A stretch of DNA of 64,000 nt from Methylobacterium radiotolerans JCM 2831 (GTDB lineage Bacteria > Pseudomonadota > Alphaproteobacteria > Rhizobiales > Beijerinckiaceae): NCBI RefSeq assembly GCF_000019725.1, contig NC_010505.1, positions 2,917,001 to 2,981,000 on the forward strand. The letters are read 5' to 3'. The translations under genes and the position numbers were made by a program. The notes beneath the pieces were generated by a model that saw only the letters and a program-made list of their open reading frames with translations, was not told the DNA's origin and made no database searches. Every line of letters begins with the position of its first letter. Position 1 is the stretch's first letter. Below, one piece after another: positions 24,893-34,412 of this stretch.

Positions 24893-26254
24893 TCAGGCCG
24901 GTTTCGGCAGGTCCGCCTCGGCGAGCACCCGACCCTGACGCTTCGTGAGTTCGTCCAGCGAGAAATGCTCGATCTCGGCTTCGAACAACCGGTGGTAGTT
25001 GAGTTCCGACCTGAGGTGGAGGAACACGGCGCCCAGACCCACGGCGGCACGATCCATGAAGACGAATTCCTGCGGCACCGTCACGGGTCCCCGCTCCTTC
25101 AGGGCCTGATGGACCTGGAAGGCCTGCCGCCGACCGTACTCCCCTGGCTTCACCCCGTCCGCGACGGTGCGGGTGCGGTCCTCGAGCAGCGGCCCGTAGA
25201 TGAAGCGGGCCCAGATGTTCAGGATCTCGATCTTCTCCTTGTCGAGATCCTTGAAACCCCAGACCTCGTAGGCGTGGACGATGCGGGCGTCGTCGTTCTC
25301 CAGCAGGCCGCGATAGAGGTCCACGACGCCGCCGACGAATCGCGGATGGAAGATCCGGACGCAGCCGTAATCCAGCAGGTTGATCCCGGCGGCCTCTCCG
25401 GCGTCAGAGAAGACCGTGTAATTGCCGAGATGCGGGTCGCCGTGGATCACCGCCGCCCGGCTGAACGGGTGCCACCACGCCTTGAACATCGCCTGAGCGA
25501 TCCGGTTACGCACCTCGACGGGCTCGTCGGCGAAGCCCAGGATCTTGTCTCCGTCGAGCCAGCCGAGCGTGAGCAGGCGCTTCGTCGAGAGCTCAGGGAA
25601 GACGCGCGGCACGCGCACTGCGGCGATGTCCTTCAGCACGGCCCCGTAGAGCGCCGCGTGCTTGGCCTCGCGCTCGTAGTCGAGTTCCTCGCGCACCCGG
25701 GCGCCGATCTCCTTCGCGATCTCGCGCGTATCGAGCCACGTGTTCATCCGGCGGTGCAGCGCGAATGCGACCTCCAGCTGCTTGAGGTCGGCCTCCACGG
25801 CCGATTGCATGTCCGGATATTGCAGCTTGCAGGCGAGCCGCTCGCCGTCCTCGGTAGTCGCGCGGTGGACCTGCCCCAGCGAGGCCGCGGCCGCGGGCTT
25901 GAGGTCGAAGCTCCCGAATCGCGCCTGCCAGCCGGCGCCCAATTCCGACTGCATCCGGCGTCGGACGAAGGCCGCGCCCATCGGCGGCGCGTCGGCCTGG
26001 AGCTTCTGCAACTCGGTGGCGTACTCCGGCGGGAGCAGGTCCGGGACGGTGGCCAGCAGCTGGGCCACCTTCATGATCGGCCCCTTCAGGCCGCCCAGCG
26101 CCTGCGCCAGGGCGGCGGCGTTGGTGGTGCCCTCCTTTCCGAACAGCCGCGCCATGGCCATCCGGGCGGCGACGCCGCCGACATTGGCGCCCACGCTGGC
26201 GTAGCGCCCGGCGCGGGCGGAGAAGCGGTTGGCTTCGCGGTCGGTCTCGGCCAT
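24893..26254 (-). CDS. ABC1/ADCK (UbiB-like) atypical kinase
   Basis: A 453-aa protein of the ABC1/UbiB family, linked to ubiquinone or isoprenoid-lipid metabolism. Family marks in order: the KxGQ-like motif GPIMKVAQLLATVPDLLPPE, where Gln stands after Val-Ala and Gly is replaced (KVAQ); the Ala-rich loop AAAASLGQVHRA, which replaces the glycine loop of normal kinases; the catalytic-loop equivalent HGDPHLGNY; and the metal motif LLDYGC. No transmembrane tail is evident, unlike UbiB, so it resembles the soluble ABC1 branch. A GTG codon directly before ATG 26254 could also start it. Confidence 0.88.
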   Translation of the reverse strand: MAETDREANRFSARAGRYASVGANVGGVAARMAMARLFGKEGTTNAAALAQALGGLKGPIMKVAQLLATVPDLLPPEYATELQKLQADAPPMGAAFVRRRMQSELGAGWQARFGSFDLKPAAAASLGQVHRATTEDGERLACKLQYPDMQSAVEADLKQLEVAFALHRRMNTWLDTREIAKEIGARVREELDYEREAKHAALYGAVLKDIAAVRVPRVFPELSTKRLLTLGWLDGDKILGFADEPVEVRNRIAQAMFKAWWHPFSRAAVIHGDPHLGNYTVFSDAGEAAGINLLDYGCVRIFHPRFVGGVVDLYRGLLENDDARIVHAYEVWGFKDLDKEKIEILNIWARFIYGPLLEDRTRTVADGVKPGEYGRRQAFQVHQALKERGPVTVPQEFVFMDRAAVGLGAVFLHLRSELNYHRLFEAEIEHFSLDELTKRQGRVLAEADLPKPA

Positions 26255-26363
26255 CACTCGATCTGCTCGTCTGACGATGATCCGCAGATAAGCCGCCCCC
26301 GGCCGCGAACCAGGGGCGTGGGTCCCTGCGCCGCGGGCATCGGCCGAGCCCGCGGCGCCCCGC

Positions 26364-28235
26364 TCAGGCCCGACCTTCCATGCTCTCCAGCTCGACGATC
26401 ATGCTCTCGATCATCCCGAGACCGATCTGCCAGAAGCCCGGATCCTTGGCGTCGAGGCCGAAGGGCGCGAGCAGCTCGCCGTAGGGCTTCGAGCCGCCGG
26501 CCGAGAGCAGCGCGAAGTAGCGGTCCACGAAGCCTTCCTCCGCCCGGGCGTAGACGCCGTAGAGCGAGTTCACCAGGCAGTCGCCGAACGCGTAGGCGTA
26601 GACGTAGAACGGGGAGTGGATGAAATGCGGGATGTAGGCCCAGAACGGCTCGTAGCCTGAATCCAGCGTGATCGCCGGACCGAGCGATTCCGCCTGGACG
26701 GACAGCCACAGCGCGTTGATCTGGTCGGTGGTCAGCTCGCCCTTGGCGCGGGCGAGATGGACCTTCCGCTCGAATGAGTAGAACGCGATCTGGCGCACCA
26801 CCGTGTTGATCATGTCCTCGACCTTGGCGGCGAGCATGGCCCGGCGCTGGGTCGTGTCGGTGGTCGCGGCGAGGAGCCGACGGAAGGTCAGCATCTCGCC
26901 GAACACGCTCGCCGTCTCGGCGAGGGTCAGGGGTGTCGGCGCCATCAGGGCGCCGTTCGGCCCGGCGAGCACCTGGTGGACGCCGTGGCCGAGCTCGTGC
27001 GCCAGCGTCATCACGTCCCGCGGCTTGCCCTGGTAGTTGACCAGCACGTAGGGGTGGACGGAGGGCACGGTCGGATGCGCGAAGGCGCCCGGCGCCTTGC
27101 CCGGACGGGTCGGCGCGTCGATCCAGCGCTCGTCGAAGAAGCGCCGCGCGATCCCCGCCATCTTCGGCGAGAACGCGTCGTAGGCGGACAGCACCGTGTC
27201 GCGGGCCTCCGTCCACGGGATCGTGCGCTGCTCGACGCGCGGCAGCGGCGCGTTGCGGTCCCAGTAGGGCAGCGCCTCCTGCCCGAACCACTTCGCTTTG
27301 AGCGTGTAGTAGCGGTGGGACAGCCGGGGATAGGCCGCCCGCACCGCGTCGACGAGCGCTTCCACCACCTCGGGCTCGACCCGATTCGACAGGTGGCGCG
27401 CGTCGGCCACGTCCTTGAACCCGCGCCAGCGGTCGCTGATCTCTTTGTCCTTCGCCAGCGTGTTGGTGATGAGCGTGAAGACCCGCAGCTGGCCGCGCAG
27501 CACCGCGCTGATCGCGCCGGCCGCCTCCTTGCGGACCGCGCCGTCCGGATCCTGAAGCTTGTTGAGCGTCGGCTCCAGCGGCATCTCCTCGCCCTGCACG
27601 GTGAAGCGCAGCGAGGCGATCGTCTCGTTGAACAGCCGGTCCCAGGCGGCGTTCGACGTGACCGACTTCTCGAGAAACAGCTTCTCGGTGCGGTCGTCGA
27701 GCTGGTGCGGCTTCTCGCGCCGCAGGTCCTCGATCCACGGGGCGTAGTGCGCGAGCGGCCCTCCGGCCATCGCGGCGTTCATCGCGGCGTCGTCGACGCG
27801 GTTCAGCTCCAGGGCGAAGAAGAGGAGATCCGCCGAGGCGCCGGTCAGCCGCTCGCGGGTGTCGCCGTAGAACTTGGCCCGCGCCTCGTCGGTGGTGTCG
27901 CCGGAATACACGAGCCCCGCGAACGACATGAGCTTGCCGAGCAGGTCCTCGATGCCCTCGTAGGTCCGCACCGCCTCGGCCAGACGCGCGGACGCGTCCG
28001 GCCCGGCGGCGAGCTCGGCGATCCGGCCGGCATAGGTCTCGGAGAAGCGGCGGCACTCCTCCTCGGCGCGAGTCATGTCGCCGGAGAAGTTCGGATCATC
28101 GAGGCCGGAATAGAGATCCGTGAGGTCCCATTCCGGAAGATGGCCGAGGTCGGCAGCCTTCGCGGCGGCGCGCGCGGCACTCACGCCCTCCGGCAGGCGG
28201 ACAGTCACCGGCGAGGCGGTGTGGCTCGGCATCAT
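26364..28235 (-). CDS. pepF: Oligoendopeptidase F-type M3 metallopeptidase
   Basis: Cytosolic zinc peptidase of 623 aa that trims oligopeptides. HELGH at 413-417 is the zinc site, within VMTLAHELGHGVHQVLAG; the third ligand, Glu, is expected in LTLAETASVFGEML about 30 residues on. The N-terminal oligopeptidase domain starts with LPEWDLTDLYSGLDDPNFSG. The C-terminal part (FVDRYFALLSAGGSKPYGEL, FGLDAKDPGFWQIGL) fits the PepF/M3B clade. ATG 28235 has GGAGAGGA at 9-bp spacing, preferred over an in-frame TTG three codons before. Single gene. Confidence 0.94.
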   Translation of the reverse strand: MMPSHTASPVTVRLPEGVSAARAAAKAADLGHLPEWDLTDLYSGLDDPNFSGDMTRAEEECRRFSETYAGRIAELAAGPDASARLAEAVRTYEGIEDLLGKLMSFAGLVYSGDTTDEARAKFYGDTRERLTGASADLLFFALELNRVDDAAMNAAMAGGPLAHYAPWIEDLRREKPHQLDDRTEKLFLEKSVTSNAAWDRLFNETIASLRFTVQGEEMPLEPTLNKLQDPDGAVRKEAAGAISAVLRGQLRVFTLITNTLAKDKEISDRWRGFKDVADARHLSNRVEPEVVEALVDAVRAAYPRLSHRYYTLKAKWFGQEALPYWDRNAPLPRVEQRTIPWTEARDTVLSAYDAFSPKMAGIARRFFDERWIDAPTRPGKAPGAFAHPTVPSVHPYVLVNYQGKPRDVMTLAHELGHGVHQVLAGPNGALMAPTPLTLAETASVFGEMLTFRRLLAATTDTTQRRAMLAAKVEDMINTVVRQIAFYSFERKVHLARAKGELTTDQINALWLSVQAESLGPAITLDSGYEPFWAYIPHFIHSPFYVYAYAFGDCLVNSLYGVYARAEEGFVDRYFALLSAGGSKPYGELLAPFGLDAKDPGFWQIGLGMIESMIVELESMEGRA

Positions 28236-28484
28236 GGTGTGCAATCCTCTCCAAGGGCTCCGGCCCCGTACCCTGATATCGAGCGTGCCGCCACGCGTTC
28301 AACGCGGGCGGTCCGTCGGACCGGCGCGCGATCGGTGACGACGCGCCGCGAACGTCGTTAAGCGGCACTTTACGAGTGTCGGTCACCCTGCGGCTCGAAA
28401 CGAAACAGTCGCCGAATCGGAGGCCGCGAGCGGGTCGAACCCGCGTCGCGTGTCCGGCCTTCGTGCGCCGTTCAGGGAGCCGCT

Positions 28485-29969
28485 ATGTCCGCCACCGTGC
28501 TCATCGTGGATGACGATCCGGTCCAGCGGCGCCTGGCCGAGGCGGCCGTGCGCCGTTTCGGCTTCGAGGCGCGGATCGCCGAGACGGGCGCGGACGCGCT
28601 GAGCCTTCTGAGATCCGAGGGGGCGGATGTCGTGCTCCTCGACCTCGTCATGCCGGGGCTCGACGGGCTGGGTGTCCTGGCCGAGATGCGCAAGAGCGGC
28701 CTCGCCACGCCGGTCATCGTCCAGACCTCCAACGGGTCCATCGACACGGTGGTCAGCGCGATGCGGGCCGGCGCGGTGGATTTCGTGGTCAAGCCCGCGG
28801 GCGCGGAGCGGCTCCAGGTCTCGATCAAGAACGCCCTGCGGGTCGACACGCTCGAGGAGGAGGTGCGCCGCATGCGCCGCCGCGCCTCCGGGGCGCTCAC
28901 CTTCAAGGATCTCACCTCGAAGAGCCCCGACATGGAGCGGGTGATCCGCCTCGCCGAGCGGGCCGCCAAGTCGAACATCCCGGTGCTGATCGAGGGCGAG
29001 TCCGGCGTCGGCAAGGAGGTCCTGGCCCGGGCGATCCAGGGCTCGGGCGACCGGCGCGGCAAGCCGTTCGTGACGGTCAATTGCGGGGCGATCCCGGAGA
29101 ACCTGGTGGAATCCACCCTGTTCGGCCACGAGAAGGGGGCGTTCACCGGCGCCACCGAGAAGCACGCCGGCAAGTTCGTCGAGGCCTCGGGCGGGACGCT
29201 GTTCCTCGACGAGATCGGCGAGTTGCCCCTCGACGCGCAGGTCAAGCTGCTGCGCGCCCTCCAGGAGGGCGAGGTCGATCCCGTCGGCGGCAAGCGCTCG
29301 GTGCGGGTGGACATCCGGCTCGTCTCGGCGACGAACCGGTCGCTGCTCGACCTCGTGAAGCAGGGCAAGTTCCGCGAGGACCTCTATTACCGCCTGAACG
29401 TCTTCCCGATGACGCTGCCCCCCTTGCGGGCGCGCCGCGAGGACATCCCGGATCTCGTCCGCTCGTTCTGCGCGCGGTTCTCGGCCGAGGAAGGCAAGCG
29501 CGTGCGGGCGATCAGCCCGGAGGCGATGGCCCTGCTCACGCGCTATCCCTGGCCGGGCAACGTCCGGCAGCTGGAGAATGCCCTGTTCCGCGCCGTGGTG
29601 CTGGCAGACGGCGACGAACTGACTGTCTCCGAATTCCCGCAGATCGCCGCGCAGGTCGAAGGCTTCGACGTCCGGATCCCGGCGGCGCCGGTCCAGCCGC
29701 AGATGCCGGCCTACGCCCCCGAGCCGGTGCGCGAGATCGTCCGCGTCGAGGTCCGCGATCCGCACGCCATGTCGCTCGTCGCCGAGGAGACCGGCGAGAT
29801 GAAGCCGATGGACGTCCTCGAAGCGGAGATCATCCGCTTCGCGCTCCAGTTCTACCGGCAGCGGATGTCGGAGGTCTCGCGCCGCCTCGGCATCGGCCGG
29901 TCCACGCTCTACCGCAAGCTCAAGGATCTGGGCCTGGAGGACGACGCTAAAACCGAGGATGCGGCCTGA
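28485..29969 (+). CDS. Sigma-54-dependent NtrC-family response regulator
   Basis: Transcription activator of 494 aa. The receiver (1-120) has DDD 9-11, phospho-acceptor Asp53 (LLDLVMPG) and Lys103 (VVKPAGAE). The AAA+ domain (about 145-380) has Walker A GESGVGKE at 171-178, the sigma-54 contact loop GAFTGA at 218-223, Walker [12 protein letters not shown] and the R-finger region. A Fis-type helix-turn-helix lies near the C-terminus ([20 protein letters not shown]). A Pro-rich linker of about 60 residues precedes the HTH. No cognate kinase gene is adjacent; the nearest neighbours are a peptidase and a murein enzyme. The target promoters are unknown. Confidence 0.94.
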   Translation: MSATVLIVDDDPVQRRLAEAAVRRFGFEARIAETGADALSLLRSEGADVVLLDLVMPGLDGLGVLAEMRKSGLATPVIVQTSNGSIDTVVSAMRAGAVDFVVKPAGAERLQVSIKNALRVDTLEEEVRRMRRRASGALTFKDLTSKSPDMERVIRLAERAAKSNIPVLIEGESGVGKEVLARAIQGSGDRRGKPFVTVNCGAIPENLVESTLFGHEKGAFTGATEKHAGKFVEASGGTLFLDEIGELPLDAQVKLLRALQEGEVDPVGGKRSVRVDIRLVSATNRSLLDLVKQGKFREDLYYRLNVFPMTLPPLRARREDIPDLVRSFCARFSAEEGKRVRAISPEAMALLTRYPWPGNVRQLENALFRAVVLADGDELTVSEFPQIAAQVEGFDVRIPAAPVQPQMPAYAPEPVREIVRVEVRDPHAMSLVAEETGEMKPMDVLEAEIIRFALQFYRQRMSEVSRRLGIGRSTLYRKLKDLGLEDDAKTEDAA

Positions 29970-30215
29970 TCGTGCGCGGCGTGCGCTAGCGCACCGCGCG
30001 CATTCGTTTCGGCAACGGTCAGTGAAATTCTCGGCCCTGCTGCACCTGGCCGGCAGATCATTGAGCAGATCGTAAGCTGAGCGGTATCAGAAATGACACA
30101 TTCATCTGCAGGACCAGCCTTCTATTCGCGATAACTGCGGTTGCTGAAAGCCACGCTTGCGCGGATAATCACAATCTGAGCGTGCGGTCCTGCCGCCGCA
30201 CCCCGGGAGATCACG

Positions 30216-32240
30216 ATGCGCGTCCCGCGCTCCAGCCTCATCGCGCTGGCCGCCCTCCTCGGCGGCACGCTGGCCCCGGCCGGCTCCCCCCGTGCCGCGA
30301 CGGCCGCACTGGACCAGCCGACCGCCGATGTCCCCGCAGCCCCGGCCGTTGCCTCGCCTGCGCCGGCCGCGCCCGCGCAGGCGGATCCGGGGGCGCCCGC
30401 CACGACGGCCCTGCCCGACTACAAGCCGGAGGCGCCGGCGGCCGAGCCGGCCCCGGCCCCCGCCGCCGCGGTTCCGGTCGCCCCGACGGACCCGCTCGGC
30501 GTGGCGATCTTCGCACGATTCGCGGATCCCGCCCCCCTTTTGCTGCGTCTCACCGGCAAGGAGCGCGACGCGATCCGGAGCTTCTACGAGGCCCGCAGCT
30601 TCAAGCCGCTCTGGATCTCCGGCGGAGCCTGGACCGACGCCGCGAAGGCGGTCTCGGCGCGGCTGGCGGCCGCCGCCGAGGACGGTCTCGAACCTCGCGC
30701 CTACACGGTCCCGACCCTCGCCGATAAGCCCGACGAGAAGGCGGTCGCCGACGCCGACCTGCGCCTGTCCGCGGCGGCGGTGCTCTATGCCCGGGATGCC
30801 CGCGGCGGCCGGATCAACCTGGCCTCCATCTCGCGGCTGATCACCCCGCACCTCGATCTTCCCGCCGGGAACGACGTTTTGGCGAAGCTCGACGAGGCCG
30901 GCGCGAAGGCCGGCGAGGCGCTGCAGGCCTACAATCCCGCAACCCCGGGTTATCTGGCGCTGAAGGCGCGGCTCGCCGCCCTGCGCGGACCGGCGCCGAC
31001 CGCCGTCAAGCCGCTGCGCCTCCCGGCCGGGCCGGTTCTCCGCGTCGGCATGCGCGATGCCCGCGTCCCGCTGCTGCGGGCGCATTTCAACCTCGAGAAC
31101 CGTCCGGCCGCGACCCTGGACAAGGGTCCCGGCGAACCGGAGGAGTACGATTCGGGCGTGGCCGACGCGGTGGCGAAGTTCCAGCGCGGCCGCGGGCTGC
31201 CGGGCAACGGCACCCTGAACGTCCAGACGGTCCTGGCCCTCGCCGATGCCGGCCGCACGGCGCGCCCGACGGGCGGAGAGGCCGAGCTCATCGTCAACAT
31301 GGAGCGTTGGCGCTGGCTGCCGGGCGACCTCGGCTCGGATTACATCTTGGTCAACGTGCCGGAATATCGCCTGCGCGCTTACCGGGGCGGCGTCATGCGC
31401 GACGAGGCGCGGGTCATCGTCGGCAAGCCGGAATCGCGCACGCCGCTGTTCTCCGGGATGATGGAGTACGCGGTCGTCAACCCGTCCTGGTACGTTCCGC
31501 CCTCGATCCTGAAGACGATGGCGCCGAAGCTCGCCGGCTACGGCGGCAAGACCTGGGGCGGCTACGAGGTCGTCCGTCGCGGCGGGCACATCTCGCTGCG
31601 CCAGCCCCCGGGGGAGCGCAACGCCCTCGGCTTCATCAAGTTCATGTTCCCGAACCAGCACGCGGTCTACCTGCACGACACGCCGAACCGCTCGCTGTTC
31701 TCCGCCTCGAAGCGCGATTTCAGCCACGGCTGCGTGCGCGTCGACGATCCGTTCCGCCTCGCCGACGTGGTGCTGCCGAACTGGTCCGAGGACCGGTTGA
31801 AGAAGCTGATCGGCAAGGGTGAGCGCACGATCCGGCTGCCGGAGAAGCTGCCGGTCCACCTCGCCTACTTCACCGCCTTCGTGGACGACGGTGGCACCTA
31901 CCGCACCCTGCCGGACCTCTACGGCTACGACGCGCCGATGCGCGCGGCCCTCGGGCTGCCGGGCGGTGGCGGGCCGGCGATCGCCCGGCTGCCGGACGAG
32001 CCGCCGCGGCGCAAGGCCGAGCGCGCTCCCAAGCCGCCCGCGACCCGGACGGTCCATCGCCGCGCCCCCGAGCGCCCGGTCGCGGATGCCGACGCGTGGC
32101 CGACCGGACGCTACGAGGAGGCGGACGCGCCGCGCCGCCCCCTGCGCCGCGCCGCCCGGGCCGACAGCGCGCCGGAATACGGCGAGCCGGGTCTCTGGAC
32201 GCCCGCACCGCAGCAGGCGGCGCCGCGCGGGTGGTGGTAG
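30216..32240 (+). CDS. L,D-transpeptidase (YcbB/LdtD-like)
   Basis: Periplasmic murein enzyme of 674 aa that forms 3-3 peptide cross-links. The signal peptide is MRVPRSSLIALAALLGGTLA, followed by an Ala/Pro-rich stretch to about residue 90. A scaffold domain follows (REKERDAIRSFYE-like helices; LYARDARGGRINLASISRLI), then a PG-binding-1 repeat (DAVAKFQRGRGLPGNGTLN), then the YkuD catalytic domain at about 370-535. SHGCVRVDDP carries the nucleophile Cys506, with the preceding YLHDTPNRSLF loop. The tail after about 590 is Arg/Pro-rich and low-complexity. The next gene on the same strand encodes a DUF882/M15-type murein peptidase, a functional match. Confidence 0.92.
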   Translation: MRVPRSSLIALAALLGGTLAPAGSPRAATAALDQPTADVPAAPAVASPAPAAPAQADPGAPATTALPDYKPEAPAAEPAPAPAAAVPVAPTDPLGVAIFARFADPAPLLLRLTGKERDAIRSFYEARSFKPLWISGGAWTDAAKAVSARLAAAAEDGLEPRAYTVPTLADKPDEKAVADADLRLSAAAVLYARDARGGRINLASISRLITPHLDLPAGNDVLAKLDEAGAKAGEALQAYNPATPGYLALKARLAALRGPAPTAVKPLRLPAGPVLRVGMRDARVPLLRAHFNLENRPAATLDKGPGEPEEYDSGVADAVAKFQRGRGLPGNGTLNVQTVLALADAGRTARPTGGEAELIVNMERWRWLPGDLGSDYILVNVPEYRLRAYRGGVMRDEARVIVGKPESRTPLFSGMMEYAVVNPSWYVPPSILKTMAPKLAGYGGKTWGGYEVVRRGGHISLRQPPGERNALGFIKFMFPNQHAVYLHDTPNRSLFSASKRDFSHGCVRVDDPFRLADVVLPNWSEDRLKKLIGKGERTIRLPEKLPVHLAYFTAFVDDGGTYRTLPDLYGYDAPMRAALGLPGGGGPAIARLPDEPPRRKAERAPKPPATRTVHRRAPERPVADADAWPTGRYEEADAPRRPLRRAARADSAPEYGEPGLWTPAPQQAAPRGWW

Positions 32241-32382
32241 TCCACCGGCTCCACCAGCAACTTTCGCGTGCGAGGCCGCACAGCCGGGCACGTTTTCGCC
32301 ACGGTCGAGCCTTAGCCGTTTCGGCCGCGAACCCGGTTCAACAGGCGTCGGGTCAGGCTGTCGGGAGAGGATCAGGACCGTC

Positions 32383-33882
32383 GTGCCCAGTCTCCCGCGC
32401 GCCCTTCGCCATCTCACCCTCGCCCTATCCGGCCTGGTGCTCGGACTGATCGCCGGGACGGCCGAGACCGAGGACGCGGTCGCCAACGGCGACACCCGCT
32501 CCCTGACGATCTATCACACGCACACGCAAGAGAGCGCGACCATCACGTTCAAGCGCGATGGCCGGTACGACCGCGCGGCCCTCGAGCAACTGAACTGGCT
32601 CCTCCGCGACTGGCGGGTCAACGAGCCGACCAAGATGGACCCGCGGCTGTTCGATACGGTCTGGGAGGCCTATCGCCAGGTTGGTGCGACCCAGCCGATC
32701 CACGTCGTGTCGGCCTACCGGTCGCCGGGCACCAACGCGATGCTGCGCCGCCGGTCCAAGATGGTGGCCGAGTACAGCCAGCACATGCTCGGCAAGGCGA
32801 TGGACTTCTTCCTGCCGGACGTGTCGATCGACCGGATCCGCGAGGTCGGTCTCCGGATGCAGCGCGGCGGCGTCGGCTGGTATCCCCATGCCGGAACGCC
32901 CTTCGTGCACCTCGACGTGGGGTCAGTGCGCATGTGGCCGCGCATGACCCACGATCAGCTCGCCCGGCTGTTCCCGGACGGCAAGACCGTGCTGCTCCCG
33001 AGCGACAACCGCCCCTTCCCCCGCTACGAGGAGGCCAAGGCCGAGATCCTGGCCCGTGGCGGCACCGTGGCGGGCCTCACGACGCAGATGGCCAGCGGCG
33101 AGGAGGAGGACGGGCCCGGCCTGTTCGGCTTCCTGGCCAGCCTGTTCGGCGGCGGACGGTCTGCGCCGGAGCCCGCGCCGATGCCGGCCCCGGTGGAGAC
33201 GGCGAAGCGAGCGCGGCGCGCGCCCGTCGTCGCCGTGGCGAGCGCCGATCCGCAGGATCCGGTGGGCGCGCGCGCGGCCCTCGCCTACGCGGCGCCAGCG
33301 GCCGACGACGCCCTGCGCGGCTCGCTGGCGGAGCGCGCGCAGGCGAAGGGTGTCGAGTCCAAGCCCGCCGACGCCAAGTCGCTCCTGACCGCCAGTCAGC
33401 CGGTTGCCGTCGACGATACGGTGACCGCCGTCACGGCACCGCTCCCACCGCGGCGCCCCACCGATATGGCCGCCGTCGCGGCGAGCCTGACCATGCCGCT
33501 GCCGCCGCCGCGTCCGGTGCAGTTCGCGGCGCTGGAGCGCGGGATGGCCAACCTCGCGCCCGCGGGCGAGATCCGCGCCCTCGACAAGCCGGCGGCACCG
33601 CTCTCGGCGCGCGCGCGCGCTCTCGTGGCGCCGGACGCGGACGCGAAGGCACAGCTGCGGGCCCTGTTCGATTCCGTCTCGGCCGGTCCGGGCGCGGCCC
33701 CGGCGAGCCGGGCTGTTCCCGTGCACGTGGCCGCCACGCGGCTGCGCGGCACCGCGCCCGATGCGGTGGTCGGCGCGGCGCCCGACCGGGTCACGACGCG
33801 GTTCAGTCCCCGCAGCCCGGGCGACGATCTGCCCAGCCGTTTCACCGGCTCTGCCGCGCGCCCTGTCTCAGGGGCACGGTGA
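32383..33882 (+). CDS. DUF882/M15-type murein endopeptidase (MepK/YcbK-like) with long disordered tail
   Basis: A 499-aa exported protein. GTG 32383 lies 11 bp after GGGAGAGGA and starts an Arg-containing signal with LTLALSGLVLGLIAGTAE. The DUF882 domain covers about residues 35-215; His134 and Asp141 (SQHMLGKAMDFFLP) and His176 (FVHLDVGSVRMW) form the zinc triad of D-Ala-D-Ala-type peptidases. The Escherichia relative MepK cuts 3-3 cross-links. The remaining 280 residues are an Ala/Pro-rich low-complexity tail with repeated PLPPRRP/PLPPPRP motifs, perhaps for wall or partner binding. It follows the L,D-transpeptidase gene by 142 bp. Confidence 0.88.
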   Translation: MPSLPRALRHLTLALSGLVLGLIAGTAETEDAVANGDTRSLTIYHTHTQESATITFKRDGRYDRAALEQLNWLLRDWRVNEPTKMDPRLFDTVWEAYRQVGATQPIHVVSAYRSPGTNAMLRRRSKMVAEYSQHMLGKAMDFFLPDVSIDRIREVGLRMQRGGVGWYPHAGTPFVHLDVGSVRMWPRMTHDQLARLFPDGKTVLLPSDNRPFPRYEEAKAEILARGGTVAGLTTQMASGEEEDGPGLFGFLASLFGGGRSAPEPAPMPAPVETAKRARRAPVVAVASADPQDPVGARAALAYAAPAADDALRGSLAERAQAKGVESKPADAKSLLTASQPVAVDDTVTAVTAPLPPRRPTDMAAVAASLTMPLPPPRPVQFAALERGMANLAPAGEIRALDKPAAPLSARARALVAPDADAKAQLRALFDSVSAGPGAAPASRAVPVHVAATRLRGTAPDAVVGAAPDRVTTRFSPRSPGDDLPSRFTGSAARPVSGAR

Positions 33883-33972
33883 ACCGCGCGGCGCGTTCAG
33901 AGCACCCGCCGTCGAAGCTGCGAAGCTGCGAATCGGCCGTGTCCCGTGGGTCGCACGGAGTGACCGGCGAGC

Positions 33973-34224
33973 TCAGCGCAGGGGCTTGGAGAGGTTGACC
34001 GCCAGCGCGCCGACGAGCGTGGTCGCGTAGCTGTCCTCCTGCGTCGCCGAGATGCGCTCCGCCTCGTTGCCGCTATTGGCCGCGACGGACATCATCAGCA
34101 TCACTGCCGTGACGAGACCGCCGAGACCGGCGACGAGGGCGAGGTAGGCGCGAACGGCGACGCTGGGGACGGACGCGACCGCTCCGGTCTCGGCGAGGCA
34201 CAGCGGCGATGGGCTGTGAGACAT
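33973..34224 (-). CDS. Small hypothetical membrane protein
   Basis: An 83-aa frame with one clear transmembrane segment (AYLALVAGLGGLVTAVMLMM) and a short C-terminal part ending VGALAVNLSKPLR. No family is recognised. ATG 34224 is preferred over an upstream start that adds an Arg/Pro-rich extension. It lies between convergent and divergent neighbours with no operon partner. Confidence 0.5.
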   Translation of the reverse strand: MSHSPSPLCLAETGAVASVPSVAVRAYLALVAGLGGLVTAVMLMMSVAANSGNEAERISATQEDSYATTLVGALAVNLSKPLR

Positions 34225-34380
34225 GGCGGCCGACTCTGACGGGCGATGCTGAACCCGACGCGGGCCGATAAGGCGCACATCGGGTGTACCCGTTCAACCG
34301 AAGAACGCCTCACGAGGAGGCGAGTTCGACCGAAAGGCGAGTTTTCCACTGATCCTCGTCCGGACGGTTGATAGCCGAAA

Positions 34381-34403
34381 GGGGGACGCGCTCGGCGCCC
34401 CCC
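34381..34403 (-). terminator. Probable terminator of ppdK
   Basis: GGGGGACGC and GCGCCCCCC can pair with one mismatch around a short CGCTCG-type loop. It begins 10 bp after the ppdK stop codon, and TTT follows on the minus strand. Confidence 0.5.
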
Positions 34404-34412
34404 GGACCGGCC

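Noticed and set aside
24389..26623. 744-codon plus-strand frame over the ABC1 kinase and oxidase subunit IV genes
   Set aside because: Mirror frame; the minus strand carries the kinase motifs HGDPHLGNY and LLDYGC.
28383..29765. 460-codon minus-strand frame opposite the sigma-54 activator
   Set aside because: No domain; the plus strand has Walker A, GAFTGA and HTH motifs.
30102..32495. 797-codon minus-strand frame opposite the L,D-transpeptidase
   Set aside because: Arg/Gly-rich, no motif; the real gene has a signal peptide and YkuD catalytic site.
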